Positions 23,032 to 34,041 are shown, counted from the first letter of the stretch. The stretch is 64,000 nucleotides of DNA from Okapia johnstoni (GCA_024291935.2 CM044316.1:72494501-72558500); one strand, 5' to 3'. Notes: generated by a model not told the origin, from the sequence alone. Program-made: numbers and translations.

Positions 23032-23182
23032 ATCCCTGGATGGAGAGGATCCTCTGGAGAAGGAAATGGCAACCCACTCCTGTTTTCTTGCCTGGAGAAT
23101 CCCATGGACTGGTGGGCTACCCTCCGTAGTGTCGCAAAAAGCCAAACACGACTGAAGCAGCTTACCATGCTCGCACGTAGTC
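23032..23182 (+). mobile_element. 5'-truncated Bov-tA with 10-bp TSD
   Basis: It lacks the first third of the tRNA-like head, starting at tccctggatggagagg. TSD cttttatata lies at 23022-23031 and 23183-23192. It forms an inverted pair with the next SINE. Confidence 0.93.
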
Positions 23183-23228
23183 CTTTTATATACAGTTTCT
23201 TCTGAGTATAGAGTTAGGCATTATTTTT

Positions 23229-23436
23229 GCGTGCATGCTCAGTCATGTCCAACTCTTTGCAACCCTATGGACTATAGCCCACCAGGCTCTTATGTCCATG
23301 GGATTTTCCAAGCAAGAATATTGGAGTGGGTTGCCATTTCCTTCTCCAGGGGATCTTCCCGACCCAGGGATTAAACCCATGTCTCCTGCATCTCTTGCAT
23401 TGGCAGGCATTCTTTTTACCACTGAGCCACCTGGCA
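23229..23436 (-). mobile_element. Bov-tA SINE
   Basis: Full-length antisense copy from gcgtgcatgctcagtcatg to tgagccacctggcatgc. It abuts a MIR on its right. Confidence 0.95.
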
Positions 23437-23439
23437 TGC

Positions 23440-23645
23440 TAGTACTTAAATGTATTACTCCACTAATCCTCACAGTGATTTTAAGAGTTAGGTATTTTTT
23501 ATTTCCATTTTACATTAGTAAACTCTGCCTCAGATAATTTAAGAAGATCGCCTGAGGTTGCGTGCTTAGTAAGAGACAGTGTCAGGATTTGAACCCAGCT
23601 CTACCTGATTTCCAAAGTCTAAGCATTTTTCAGCATATTGTGGAA
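23440..23645 (-). repeat. MIR, antisense
   Basis: Antisense MIR text: 'actaatcctcacagtgattt', 'tccattttacattagtaaac', 'caggatttgaacccagctct'. Confidence 0.75.
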
Positions 23646-24254
23646 ACCTCTAAATTATTTCGTATCCTTTTGTTTTCTATCCTTTTCATTCATAGAATTG
23701 TCTGGCATCTTATTTTTGTGCATTTCCTTAGGGTAAATGCAAGGAATGGTGTTATGACTATCAAGTAATTAAACTGACATGCAAGCAAGTGTGTTAAAAC
23801 TTGCATGTTCATATGAGTGTTGTCCCTTTTGAAATGCTCATCGTGGAAAGTTTTGCTTTCTACTCTCAACATATTCTCTCAACATCCCTGTGTCTCATTC
23901 TCTTGAGTGCTCTTAATATAGCAACTCTTTGCCCTTTGAGAAGATATTTGATCTTTAAAACAGCCAGAGGCATTTGGAGGGCAATCTAGTGAAGAAGATG
24001 GATAATCACATTGGGAAGGACCATTTGTAGTGAAAAATGACGTATGAGTGTTGTGTTGAAGCTGGTCCATTGTGACAACTCCTGAAGGTTCTGGCTCCCC
24101 AGGGCCCTGCCACCTGCCCTGAGGATCAGCTCCAACCTGTAATTCATTTGCTTCCACCACTCCCAGGCTGTCCATTGCCTTCAGTTTCTTTTACTACTAT
24201 AGCCAGAGTGTTGCAAATGTGGATGTTCTTCTCATTCAACAACATCAAGATGTT
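23646..24254. other. Unassigned sequence
   Basis: No gene or named repeat is recognised. The 98-codon minus-strand frame at 23879-24175 has no identifiable domain. Confidence 0.45.
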
Positions 24255-24365
24255 TCATTTGTGTCAAAATCTGTAGACAGCCTGGAGCATTGGCATTTAG
24301 TGGGTAGAGGCCAAAGATGCTGCTAAATATCCTGCAGTATACAGGAGAGCCCCCTGCTTCTTTTT
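24255..24365 (+). mobile_element. MER20-like hAT-Charlie fragment
   Basis: The internal MER20 phrases 'ggcatttagtgggtagaggc', 'gatgctgctaaatatcctgc' and 'acaggagagccccc' are present in order. Confidence 0.75.
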
Positions 24366-24748
24366 ATTATTAAAGTATAGTTGATTTACGTCGTGTTTTC
24401 TTGTTAGAGGGATTTTACCAGCTTCTTACTATGCTTTGGTTTTAATTGTAATTAACTCAAGTCATGCTCAGTTTCATATGAGACAATCACAACCAGCTGA
24501 AGAGGAGACTGTTACAGAGAACTGGACCTGAATATGCAGTGTATGAGTTCAGAATGACCTGGCATTAGGTTGCTGACTTAGTAGCCTCTATAAAACCTGG
24601 GGCGAGGGGGAGTGGAGAAGGAATACAGGAATAAGAGGAGGACAGTGAGGGCAGGAACTTAGTATGAGGTTTGCATTTCAGGACCATAATTCAGCAGCTC
24701 TTCTCAGACAAGATTATTTGTATTTAAAGTGGATATATGTGTATGTAT
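24366..24748. other. Mostly unassigned; possible antisense L1 3' scrap at the left
   Basis: The text 'tattaaagtatagttgattta' at about 24366-24395 resembles the antisense end of cetartiodactyl L1 3' UTRs. The remainder is unassigned. Confidence 0.35.
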
Positions 24749-24965
24749 GGGCTTTCCAGGTGGTGCAGTGGTAAAGAATCAGCCTCCCAATGTAGGAGAC
24801 CCAAGAGACGTGGGTCCGATCCCTATGTCAGGAACATCCCCTGGAGTAGGAAATGGCAACCCACTCCAATATTCTTGCCTGGAAAATTCCATTGACAGAG
24901 AAACTGGGTGAGATACAATCCGTGGGGTTGCAAAGAACCAGACATAATGGAACATGAACATATAC
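24749..24965 (+). mobile_element. Bov-tA SINE
   Basis: Full-length sense copy beginning gggctttccaggtggtgc. The 3' part is diverged (cagacataatggaacatg) and runs into a CA/TA-rich tail. Confidence 0.95.
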
Positions 24966-24974
24966 ATGCACACA

Positions 24975-25050
24975 CATATATGTATAATGATTCACTTTGC
25001 TGAACACCTGAAACTAACACAACACTGTAAATCAGCTATACTCCAATGAT
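24975..25050 (+). mobile_element. L1 3'-UTR scrap
   Basis: The text gattcactttgctgaacacc, 'ctgaaactaacacaacactg' and 'aatcagctatactccaat' is the sense 3' terminus of cetartiodactyl L1 elements. Confidence 0.7.
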
Positions 25051-25396
25051 ATTTGAAAATACCATCCACATTGATGACAATTATTTGCTTGTGGTGTTGT
25101 CAGAGCAGTGTGTTTGGTATACCGCCTTTGATGTGTCTCACTGCTATTTGTTATTGGAAACCACTTTGGCATTCCCAAATGAATGAAATAACTCCTTTTA
25201 GTGGGAAAATCACTCCACCTAGCTTCTTATTCCTATGAGGACTGATTTTAAGCCTCTGGGTGTAAATGTCCTTGTTTGAAGCCTGTTGTTGTCACCAGAC
25301 AGGAAGGTAGGAACAGTTGCATCTTTTGTTTACATAGAATCCCCTCTTCCCAACAGGAATATAATAGACTCCCTGTAACATTTATTGAATTATGAT
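25051..25396. other. Unassigned sequence
   Basis: No gene or repeat recognised. Confidence 0.45.
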
Positions 25397-25548
25397 GGTG
25401 TAGTTGTCCCTTGAATATACATTGGTCCAGGACACACACCCCCCCCCATAGATACCAAAATCTAAGGATGCTCAAGTTTCTTATATAAAATGACTAACTG
25501 CAGTACAGTTAGCCCTACCAACCCACAGATAGGAGGACTGACTGTAAC
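25397..25548 (-). mobile_element. Tigger-like TcMar MITE fragment
   Basis: The text 'gataccaaaatctaaggatg' and 'ctcaagtttcttatataaaa' matches, in antisense, the internal and terminal part of the same family seen at 62606-62951. An internal portion is missing. Confidence 0.6.
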
Positions 25549-25770
25549 TGACTATGGGAAGGGGAGGAATCCAAGGGAAGTAGACTAAAAAAAGTAGGAA
25601 GGTGAGAGGAATTAGACTTTTTTTTCTAATTGGACATAGGACGGAATCTTGGGCACTTTTTACTTACCCCTTTAAAGGTTTGGTTGACTTCAGGTCATAT
25701 CTGACTTAGAGACAGAGGTTAGTTGTGGTAAGAATTTGGTTATAGTTTATGAATATTAAAAAATACATTT

Positions 25771-26832
25771 TAGTTCAGTTCAGTCACTCAGTCGTGTCTG
25801 ACTCTTTGTGACCCCATGGACTGCAGCACTCCAGGCCTCCCTGTCCATCACCAACTCCTGGAGTTTACCCAAACTCATGTCCATTGAGTCAGTGATGCCA
25901 TCCAACTATCTCATCCTCTGTCGTCCCCTTCTCCTCCTGCCTTTAAGCTTTCCTAGCATCTGGGTCTTTTCAAATGAGTCAGTTCTTCCCATCAGGTGGC
26001 CAAACATCAACATCAGTCCTTCCAATGAACACTCAGGACTGATCTCCTTTAGGATGGACTGGTTGGATCTCTTTGCAGTCCAAGGGACTCTCAGGAGTCT
26101 TCTCCAACACCACAGTTCAAAAACATCAATTCTTCGGTGCTCAGCTTTCTTCACCATCCAGCTCTCATATCCATACACGACGACTGGAAAAACCATAGCC
26201 TTGACTAGACAGACCTTTGTTAGCAAAGTAATGTCTCTGCTTTTTAATATGCTGTCTAGGTTGGTCATAACTTTCCTTCCAAGAAATAAGGGTCTTTTAA
26301 TTTCATGGCTGCAGTAACCATCTGCAGTGATTTTGGAGCCCCCCAAAATAAAGTCAGCCACTGATTCCACTGTTTCCCCACCTATTTGCCATGAAGTGAT
26401 GGGACCAGATGCCATGATCTTAGTTTTCTGAATGTTGAGCTTTAAGCCAACTTTTTCACTCTCCTCTTTCACTTTCATCAAGAGGCTCTTTAGTTCTTCA
26501 CTTTCTGCCATAAGGGTGGTGTCATCTGCATATCTGAGGTTATTGATATTTCTGCCAGAAATCTTGATTCCAGCTTGTGCTTCCTCTAGCCCAGCATTTC
26601 TCATGATGTACTCTCCATATACATTAAATAAGCAGGGTGATAATATACAGCCTTGACGTACTCCTTTTCCTATTTGGAACAACTCTTTTGTTCCATGTCC
26701 AGTTCTAACTGTTGCTTCCTGACCTGCATACAGATTTCTCAAGAGGCAGGTCAGGTGGTCTGGTATTCCCATCTCTTTCAGAATTTTCCACAATTTGTTG
26801 TGATCCACATAATCAAAGGCTTTGGCATTTAA
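25771..26832 (-). mobile_element. BovB LINE, 5'-truncated, 1.06 kb
   Basis: The 3' end is on the left (tagttcagttcagtcactca). The element runs antisense through the C-terminal tail, the domain downstream of RT and part of the RT domain, stopping abruptly near 26832 in the codons for the KAF motif region. It is the longest BovB piece here. Full BovB is about 3 kb, so the endonuclease and most of the RT N-terminus are absent. Confidence 0.97.
25906..26808 (-). pseudogene. BovB reverse transcriptase remnant (RTE-clade)
   Basis: A 300-codon open frame carries the C-terminal half of the BovB polyprotein. It has RQGCILSPCLFN at residues 51-62 and the RT catalytic box YADD at 93-96, followed by a GLKLNIQKTK block and a basic RRRRGRQRMR tail. 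In life the protein performs target-primed reverse transcription in the nucleus. This copy cannot do so: it has no endonuclease domain or RT N-terminus. A short in-frame deletion removes about six residues that other copies here retain (the KLKLQY segment before FGHL). A TAG replaces the Trp codon after RQRMR, so the last 40 or so codons are cut off. The start Met is internal to the RT and is not a real start. Confidence 0.95.
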
Positions 26833-26945
26833 ATTGTGTATTTGTGCTGAATAGTTGCTCTACCATATTGTAAGAACTTGTGGTTCATGGTCTGACATTT
26901 TGGATCAGTGTATTTGTATCTAACTGGCTTTGCATGTGAAACAGT

Positions 26946-27167
26946 GGGCTTCCCTGATGACTCAGCAGGTAAAGAATCCACCTGCAGTGCAGGAGACACA
27001 GGAGACTTGGGTTCAACCCTGGATCAGGAAAATACCCTGGAGAAGGAAATGGTAACCCATTCCAGTATATTTGCCTGAAAGATCCCACAGACAGAGGAGC
27101 CTAGTGGGCTGCAGTGCAAGGGGTCTCACAGAGTGGAAAATGACTAAGCGACTAAGCACACACACAT
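26946..27167 (+). mobile_element. Bov-tA SINE
   Basis: Full-length sense copy (gggcttccctgatgactc to cgactaagcacacacaca). It lies between two antisense BovB fragments. Confidence 0.95.
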
Positions 27168-27365
27168 GGGAGAAACAATGACGTAGGGCTGGGTCACCTC
27201 AAGAAAAGATAAGGAAACTTTCTTTACTTCAGTCATCCTGAACTGCAGGAGCCTGAACTCCTTTAAACAGAAGTTGTCCTCCTGGCACAAGGTAGGGCTG
27301 GAAATGGAGGGCTGGCAGCTTCCTCCTCCTCAGCTCAACTCACATTTATTTTCTTACCCAGTTTT

Positions 27366-27934
27366 GTTGCTGTTCAGTCGCTAAGTCGTGTCTGACTCTT
27401 TGCGACCCCATGGACTGCAATACACCCAGGCTTCCCTGTCCTTCCCTATCTCCTGGAGTTTGCTCAAACTCATGTCCATTGAGTCTGTGATGCTATCTAA
27501 TGATCTCATTCTCTGCCACCCCCTTTTCCTTTTGCCTTCAGTCTTTTCCAGCATCAGGGTCTTTTCCAGTGGGTTGGCTCTTTGCATCAGGTGGCCAAAG
27601 TATTGGAGCTTCAGCTTCGGCATTAGTTCTTATGAATTTTCAGGGTTGATTTCCTTTAGGATTGACTGGTTTGATCTCCTTGAAGTCTGAGGGACTCTCA
27701 AGAGTCTTCTCCAGCACCACATTTCAAAAGCATCAATTCTTTGGCGCTCAGCTTTCTTTATGGTTTTACTCTCATATCCATACTTGACTACTGGAAAAAC
27801 CGTAGCTTTGACTAAGTGTACCTTTGTCAGGAAAGTGAAGTCTCTGCTTTTTAATTCTCTGTCTAAGTTTGTCATGGCATTCCTTCCAAGGAGCGGCGTC
27901 TTTTAATTTCATGGCTGTAGTCACCGTCTGCAGT
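27366..27934 (-). mobile_element. BovB LINE 3' end, 5'-truncated
   Basis: Antisense from ttgctgttcagtcgctaagt on the left to the region coding RKAMTNLD-like text on the right. Two frames cover it (27381-27623 and 27630-27875) with a stop or frameshift between them, so it is a dead copy. Confidence 0.95.
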
Positions 27935-28340
27935 ACTCAGTTTAATTTTCTTTATGTTTCACTACCTTTCTTCCCTTTACTGTAAAACATACATAAGACA
28001 ACAGAGAATCTTGGGTGTAATTATATTTAGGGCCAGGTCAGTACTAAAAAACAAGTTACCTTAAACAGTAGCAAGTTAGCATTTTGTGAACAGCAAAGGT
28101 TTATTTAGGAAGTTATGCCTTGCAGTCAAAAGCTTTCCTACAGGAATGAATGTAGGTTGGGCTGAGGAGAATGTTTCTCTAAACCCAAAAGCATAGTCAC
28201 TCATGGTGAGTGAATCATTCTCAGATTCATGAACAAAATCTTCTAGTTTGGTATGGTTGAGCAGGATTTCAATTTACTTCAACAACGACTCACTGAGTGA
28301 GACCTGTGTTTCTATTTGCTCTGCCCCATATATATGAAGT
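27935..28340. other. Unassigned sequence
   Basis: No gene or repeat recognised. Confidence 0.45.
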
Positions 28341-28565
28341 AGGCTTCCCAGGTGGCGCTAGTGGTAGAGAACCTGCCTACCAATGCAGGAGACATAAGAG
28401 ACTCAAGTTCGATCCCTGGGTCAGGAAGATCCTCTGGAGAAGGGCATGGCAACCCACACCAGTATTCCTACCTGGAGAATCCCATGGACAAGGAGACTGA
28501 CTGGCAGGCTAAGTCCATAAGGTTGCAAAGAGTCTGACACGACTGAAGAGACTTAGCATGCATGC
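28341..28565 (+). mobile_element. Bov-tA SINE
   Basis: Full-length sense copy with an 'aagttcgatccctggg' B-box region. A possible TSD, catatatat, lies in low-complexity flanks and is not decisive. Confidence 0.95.
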
Positions 28566-29734
28566 ATATATATAGATTACTATTGATTATGTGTTAGATA
28601 GTTTGGAAATACTTGACCTAAGTAGGTTCAGGTATTTTCTGAGAGTTCAGTCAGTTGGAATGAAAGTTGTAACTTGAATTGTGTATCAAACGGAGAAAGA
28701 AAAATAGAAAAACTCAAAACATTTTGCCAACTCTTGCATTTGTATATATTTTCTGTCCCTGATGTGATTACATGTTTTAATTCCCCCGAATTAAGATGTT
28801 AAATTATTTGTAGGGAGGAAACGGGGTTTAACTAGTGTTCCCAAGCACAGATTGTAGTGTAACTACTTTATAGACACTTGGTAAATACTGACTGACTGAG
28901 GGCAAGTGTGTACTCCCAAGAGAGCATCCTCTGTGCTTGGTATTTTCCATGAGAAGCAAACCCAGCATTGAAGCATCATTCTTCTAGATTGGGATCATTT
29001 CCTGAAAGCTTTCAGTACAATGACATTGATTAGCTGCCAGACTAATTGCTCCACCACCAACCTTGTTTCATAAGCAAATGGTGCCCAAGGGTAAAATAAC
29101 ATGCACACTGAGGCAAACTTTCCAATGTGTGCCCCTCAACCTTCCCCCTCAATGGAGAAAGTGACCTTTTGATGAACAAATGTTCTTTCACCTTCACTGT
29201 TTAGAAGTTGTTAACATTGGGCCAGCTATGTGATTGATGCATGAGTTTTCCTCTTTTCTGTGGAGTAGGTTCTCCTCTTTCCACCTCAGAGCTGTGAGCT
29301 TTTTAAATTGTTTTCATTTGATAAGGTGGCTGGGTTACCCATAAATTTGAATGTATTTTTTTAATGACCTGGTGGTGCTGAAAGAGTGTTATTCTGCTTT
29401 TGTAGGCTGCTGGATTTTCTTTTGTCACTCACACTGCTAGTTAAACCTTTTGTGAATGTGCCCTTCTATTGGTAATCTGTTTGAAATTCAAAAAAATAAT
29501 AAAAAAAAAATGAGTTTCTTGCTTATGGTTGTTTGTCTCAGGCAGATGAGAATATCTTTTTTGAGTCTGTTAAATAGGACAGATCTTTTAAAGTCACTCT
29601 TTCCAACAAGCTTTAGAGTTTTCCAAGTGATGGAAGCATTAAAAGGATAGAAAACCCAGTGACTGTACCAATTTTATTTAATAATTTTAAATTTGGAGGT
29701 ATGAGGTTGCATGCTCCAATGAAAGGGAAGATGG
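28566..29734. other. Unassigned sequence
   Basis: No exon is supported. A faint L2/MIR-type tail (ttggtaaatactgactgac) lies near 28870-28900. The rest is unassigned. Confidence 0.4.
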
Positions 29735-30260
29735 AAGCAATATAGATGCATGACTAAGAATACAGATTCCAGGGTGAAGTGTTTGACCTTGGGCAAGTAC
29801 TTATCCTGTCTGTGCCTCAGTTTCCTTGCCTTTAAAATGAAAATAGTGGTAAAAACAGTACCTACTTCATAAGGGTTGTTGTGAAGAGTTAATGGAGGTC
29901 TGGTTGCCAGGGGGAAAGTATGGGGGGAAGGAGAGATAGTTAGGAAGTTTGGGATCAACATGTACGCACTACTATATTTAAAATGTATAAACAACAAGAC
30001 CCTACTGTATAGCAGAGGGAACTGTGCTCAATACTATGTGGCAGTCTGTATGGGAGGGGAGTCTGGGGGAGAATCGATATGGTATATGTATGACTGAGAC
30101 CCTTTGCTGTCTACCTGAAATTCTCACAATGTTGTTAATCAACTATACCCCAATACAAAATAAAAAGTTTTTAAGAAGTTAATGTATACAAAATGCTTAG
30201 GCCAGAATGCCTGGTGCACTGTAAGTGCATCCTGGATGTTAGCCATTACAGGGTCTCCAA
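29735..30260 (+). repeat. MIR split by an L1 3' end
   Basis: MIR text 'gaccttgggcaagtacttat', 'gcctcagtttccttgccttt' and 'gggttgttgtgaagagttaa' stops at about 29895. It resumes after the L1 as 'gaagttaatgtatacaaaat', 'gcctggtgcactgtaagtgc'. Confidence 0.8.
29896..30174 (+). mobile_element. L1 3'-UTR insertion, 5'-truncated
   Basis: Cetartiodactyl L1 3' text: 'accctactgtatagcagagg', 'aactgtgctcaatactatgt', 'gttgttaatcaactatacccc', ending in an A-rich tail. It interrupts a MIR. The MIR text gaagagttaatg on the left and gaagttaatg on the right suggests a short imperfect TSD. Confidence 0.78.
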
Positions 30261-30664
30261 CAACTCTGCAATCCTAATAGCTCTATTATTATTGTTTTAA
30301 AAATAATTTATTTGGTGGCCAAAATGAACATGAAACAAAATAAGACTATTTTTATCTTTATTCCATTTTATGTGAATATTTATAAGTTTTGCTGTGGAAA
30401 TGTTAATATGTTTGATCTGGAGTGTTGTCCAATCTACTAGATGAGTTACATATGTATGGTGTATGCATGATATTACTTTCCCTAAATCAGACAAGTTCTG
30501 AGTTCTGAAATAATCTGACCCAAAGAACAGGAAGTATGCGAGACAGGACAATGTAAAAATACTTCCTGTTTGATCACCCATCCTGCTGCCTCTTTGGTAC
30601 ATCCGTTGGTCTTTACTTATAGGAATTAGAGAAAATAGAAATTTCTCAGACTATTCGCTCATTT

Positions 30665-30883
30665 GGGCTTCCCTGGTGGCTCAGACAGTAAAGAATCTGC
30701 CTGCAATGAAGGAGACCCAGGGTTGATCCCTGGGTGGGGAAGATCCCCTGGAGAGAGGGGAATGGCAACCCACTTCAGCAATCTTGCCTGGAGAATTCCA
30801 CGGACAGAAGAACCTGGCAGGCCACAGTCCATGGGGTGGCAAAGAGTCAGACACAACTGAGCGACTAACGCATACACATACAC
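30665..30883 (+). mobile_element. Bov-tA SINE with 12-bp TSD
   Basis: Full-length sense copy. Flanks attcgctcattt (30653-30664) and attcactcattt (30884-30895) differ by one base. The B box has lost one base (gggttgatccc). Confidence 0.95.
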
Positions 30884-30895
30884 ATTCACTCATTT

Positions 30896-31190
30896 ATTAA
30901 ATATTTATTGAACCAGACTATGTGCCAAGCTCACCTACCTACTTTCAGGGAGCTGATTGGCCAGTGGTAGCTTTACTTCACTGAGGACCTACTATATGCA
31001 AGGCTTAATCTAGATCAATTATTAACGTGGTCTCTGATCCTATAGAATAGTCGGTTCTACAAGAGAAGAAACAGGTTCAGAAATGCTAGGTGGCCTCCTC
31101 ACAGTTGGTGAATCCCTGCGCTGGACTTGACTCTGGTCTGATTGGCTCCACAGACCCCATTCTTTCCTCTTCACTGTGTTATGTTTGGCT
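30896..31190 (-). repeat. Antisense L2 end followed by antisense MIR
   Basis: L2 antisense text 'aaatatttattgaaccagac' (to about 30955) is followed by MIR antisense text. The MIR part shows 'aggacctactatatgcaagg', 'gaagaaacaggttcagaaat' and 'ccccattctttcctcttcac'. Confidence 0.65.
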
Positions 31191-31470
31191 GAGAGCACTT
31201 GGAGCTAATGGCTCCTAAAGAGGGTCTTGTAGATTTTTATCTCTCTGACATGTCACATTCTGTAAGGCCTTGCAAAACAGAAAGGCCCAGCCTGGGGGTG
31301 GGCTCACTAGTGTTTTTACTGTTTGACCTCCCTGGAAGGGTGTCACGACCTGTAGGGGGCATGTGAGCAGCCAGTCAGCTATCAGCTAAGTCGCAGATGA
31401 AAAGTGTGCAGGGGGGTATGGATGAAATATCAGAAAACTGCAAAGTCAGTTTTGTTTAACAGCTCTTGCT
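31191..31470. other. Unassigned sequence
   Basis: A slightly G+C-richer stretch with no recognisable gene or repeat. Confidence 0.4.
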
Positions 31471-32645
31471 AACATCTTTATGGAAGTGAAATAGGTATAC
31501 CATGAAAATCACAGTTCTTAAGCTTCCAATTCGATGAATTTTGATAAGAATTATACATCCACGTATCTACCACCCTAGAAAGTGTACTGCCCTCTTCCAG
31601 TCAAATTTTACCCTGTAGACACCACCATTCTGATGTCTCCCTCCATTGCTTGGTTTAGCTTGTTCTTGAGCTTCATGTAAGTGGAATCAAACAGGATGCA
31701 CTGCCGGTGACTGCACTGTTCTTTTGTTTCTGAGATACATCCAAGTTGTTGTGTTATTAGTAGTCATTCTTTGTTATTCTGTGTAGTATTGTGTTGTCTG
31801 AATATACTGCAATTTATTTTTCCTTTCTCTTGTTGGACATTTGGGTTGCTTCCAGTTTGGAGCTATTGAATACAGCTACTATAAACATTGTGCAAGTCTT
31901 TTAGAGATAAAACTCTTCATCTTTCCTGGGTAAATAACTAAGATTAGAAGTACACAAGATAGGTATATATTTAATAAAAAATTGCCAGTTTCAATTTCAC
32001 CTATGGGCTTCCCAGGTGACACTAGTGGTAAAGAACCCGCTTGCCAATGCAGGAGATATAAGAGACACAGACAGAGGTTCCATCCTTGGATCAGGAAGAT
32101 CCTCTGGAGAAGGGCAGGGCAATCCACTCCAGTATTCTTGCCTGTAGAATCCCAAAAGACAGAGGAGTCTGGCAAGCTACAGTCTATAGTGTGACGAAGA
32201 GTTGGACATGACTGAAGCGACTTAGCATGCATGCACGACAGTTTCAAAGTGGTTGCACACATTTCATACCACCAGTGGTTCAAGAGTTCTAGTTGTTTCT
32301 CATCCTGGCCATTCAGGTATACTCATTCTTTTTAACTTTAGCTTTTCTGGTGTGTGTGAAATGGTAAATCATTCTGATTTTAATTTGCACTTCTTTGATA
32401 ATTAATGATGTTGATTAACTATATTATTATGTGCTTATTGGCCATTTGTATATTTTCTTTTATAAACTGACTTTGCGAGGCTTTGTTCATTTTTTTATTG
32501 GGTTGTCTCTTTTTTATTGATTTGACTTTAAAAGTTTTTCATATATTAAGATACAGATCTTCCTCAAATATATGCATGTAACAAACTATTTTCCCCATTG
32601 TGTAGAAAATTGCAGTCAATTTTTTGAAAGTAAAATTTTCCTGTG
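31471..32645 (-). mobile_element. Ancient L1 (L1M-type): ORF2 C-terminus plus 3' UTR, split by a Bov-tA
   Basis: The left part (31471-31994) is antisense L1M 3' UTR, e.g. 'ggacatttgggttgcttcca'. After the SINE, text such as 'gtgtgaaatggtaaatcatt', 'taattaatgatgttgattaa' and 'attggccatttgtatatttt' is the reverse complement of the degenerate ORF2 C-terminus. Both frames are dead. Continuity across the SINE is good: the left part ends cagtttcaa and the right part resumes caaagtggttgcac. Confidence 0.8.
31995..32238 (+). mobile_element. Bov-tA SINE nested in an old L1
   Basis: Full-length sense copy; the recognisable head begins gggcttcccaggtgacac at 32005. TSD cagtttcaa lies at 31986-31994 and 32239-32247. 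About 10 extra bases lie between the left TSD and the SINE head. Confidence 0.93.
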
Positions 32646-33636
32646 AGATAGCTGTAAGGTTTTAGTACCTGCCTCATGCTAATTACAGTACTTGATGGAC
32701 TGCTTTTGTCTTTGAAGCAGGTTTCTTTTCAATTGGCAAGAAGAGAGATGTTGCAGGAAGAGTTTTCATTGCTTATGTCCTCTCAATTTTTCCCCTTATA
32801 GACATTCCTCTGAAGTTAAAATGGGAACATGTGACTCATCCTGCAAAAATTTATTTTACCCTGTTTAAGGATCAGATTTATTTAATTAGAGGAAGTAAAA
32901 ATGACTGGGCAAATTAAAACAACAAATCTAAAAACTGTTTTTTCCCCAAAAGGAACATTTAGAGAGATGTGGTAATTGTTTAAAAGTTTTCTTTTTAATT
33001 ATAAAAGTAAACATACTTCATGTAGCATAAGTTGACAAATATTTTTAAAGACATGAAAACTGATTACTGAAAGTTAAAATAACCAGTTCATTTAAGAAGT
33101 AAGTAAAACAATCCACAGATTTCTGAATTTTAGGATTAATCTCTATTTTGTTTTTGTTAGACAAACCATGCTATGTTTCTTTCTGAAAACAAATATGTTA
33201 ACAATTTGGGAGATATCACTAGAATTGGCTCTTGACCACATAATCAAGTGACATCCTGTAAAAGGCCGAGAGAAGGACTTGGGCTTGTTAATTTCCAGTA
33301 TCAAATCTATTACATATAACTTCCTGTTTGAACTGTCACATAATTGAAGAGGACCAAATAATGATCTAAGGCTACATTAGTGGAAGGAAGCATGGATTTC
33401 AGCCAAATTTTATCCTCTTAAGTATGTATGAGCTATAGCTATGAAGCATTTTTCCCATTTGGACAGTAGTGACTGGGTGACTATTCAGATCTTCTCCTTA
33501 ACTTTTGGGCTTAATCCCTTCAGGGACAGGACACATCCAAGGGTGGGTTTCTAACCAGGTTGCTTATCTAGCTCTTTTGGTGTGTTCCTGTCCATTTGAG
33601 GAATCTAGCTTTTTCTTGATTCCTGGATCATTTTTT
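32646..33636. other. Unassigned A+T-rich sequence
   Basis: No exon or family-level repeat is supported. Confidence 0.45.
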
Positions 33637-34025
33637 CTGTTATGGGTTGAGTTGTGTCCCTTCAAAATACCTGTGTTGAAATCCTGACTCCCCAGTACCT
33701 CAGAGCTGACTGTATTTGGAAATAGAGTCTTTAAAAAGGTAATTAAGTTAACATAAGGTCACTCAGGTGTGTCCTAATGCAATATGACTCATGTCCTTAT
33801 AAGAAGAGAAAATTTGATCTCAGACATATACAGAGAAGACCACGTGAAGATACAGGGGGAAGATGGTCATGTACAAGCCAAAGGGAGGGGCCGCAGAAGA
33901 GACCAACACGGCCAACACTCTGGTCTTGAACTTCTAGCCTCCAGACTGTGAGACAATACATTTTTGCTGTCTAAGGCATCCAGTCTGTCGTGCTTTGTTA
34001 TGAAAGTCCTAGTCAATCAATATAG
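33637..34025 (+). mobile_element. MLT1-type MaLR solo LTR
   Basis: Text in order: 'gttatgggttgagttgtgtc', 'cagtacctcagagctgactg', 'tggaaatagagtctttaaaa', 'gtccttataagaagagaaaa', 'gaagaccacgtgaagataca', 'ttctagcctccagactgtga', 'ggcatccagtctgtcgtgct'. The layout is that of a full-length old MaLR LTR. I see no internal region beside it, so it is probably a solo LTR. Confidence 0.7.
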
Positions 34026-34041
34026 CCTCTAATGGACCATC

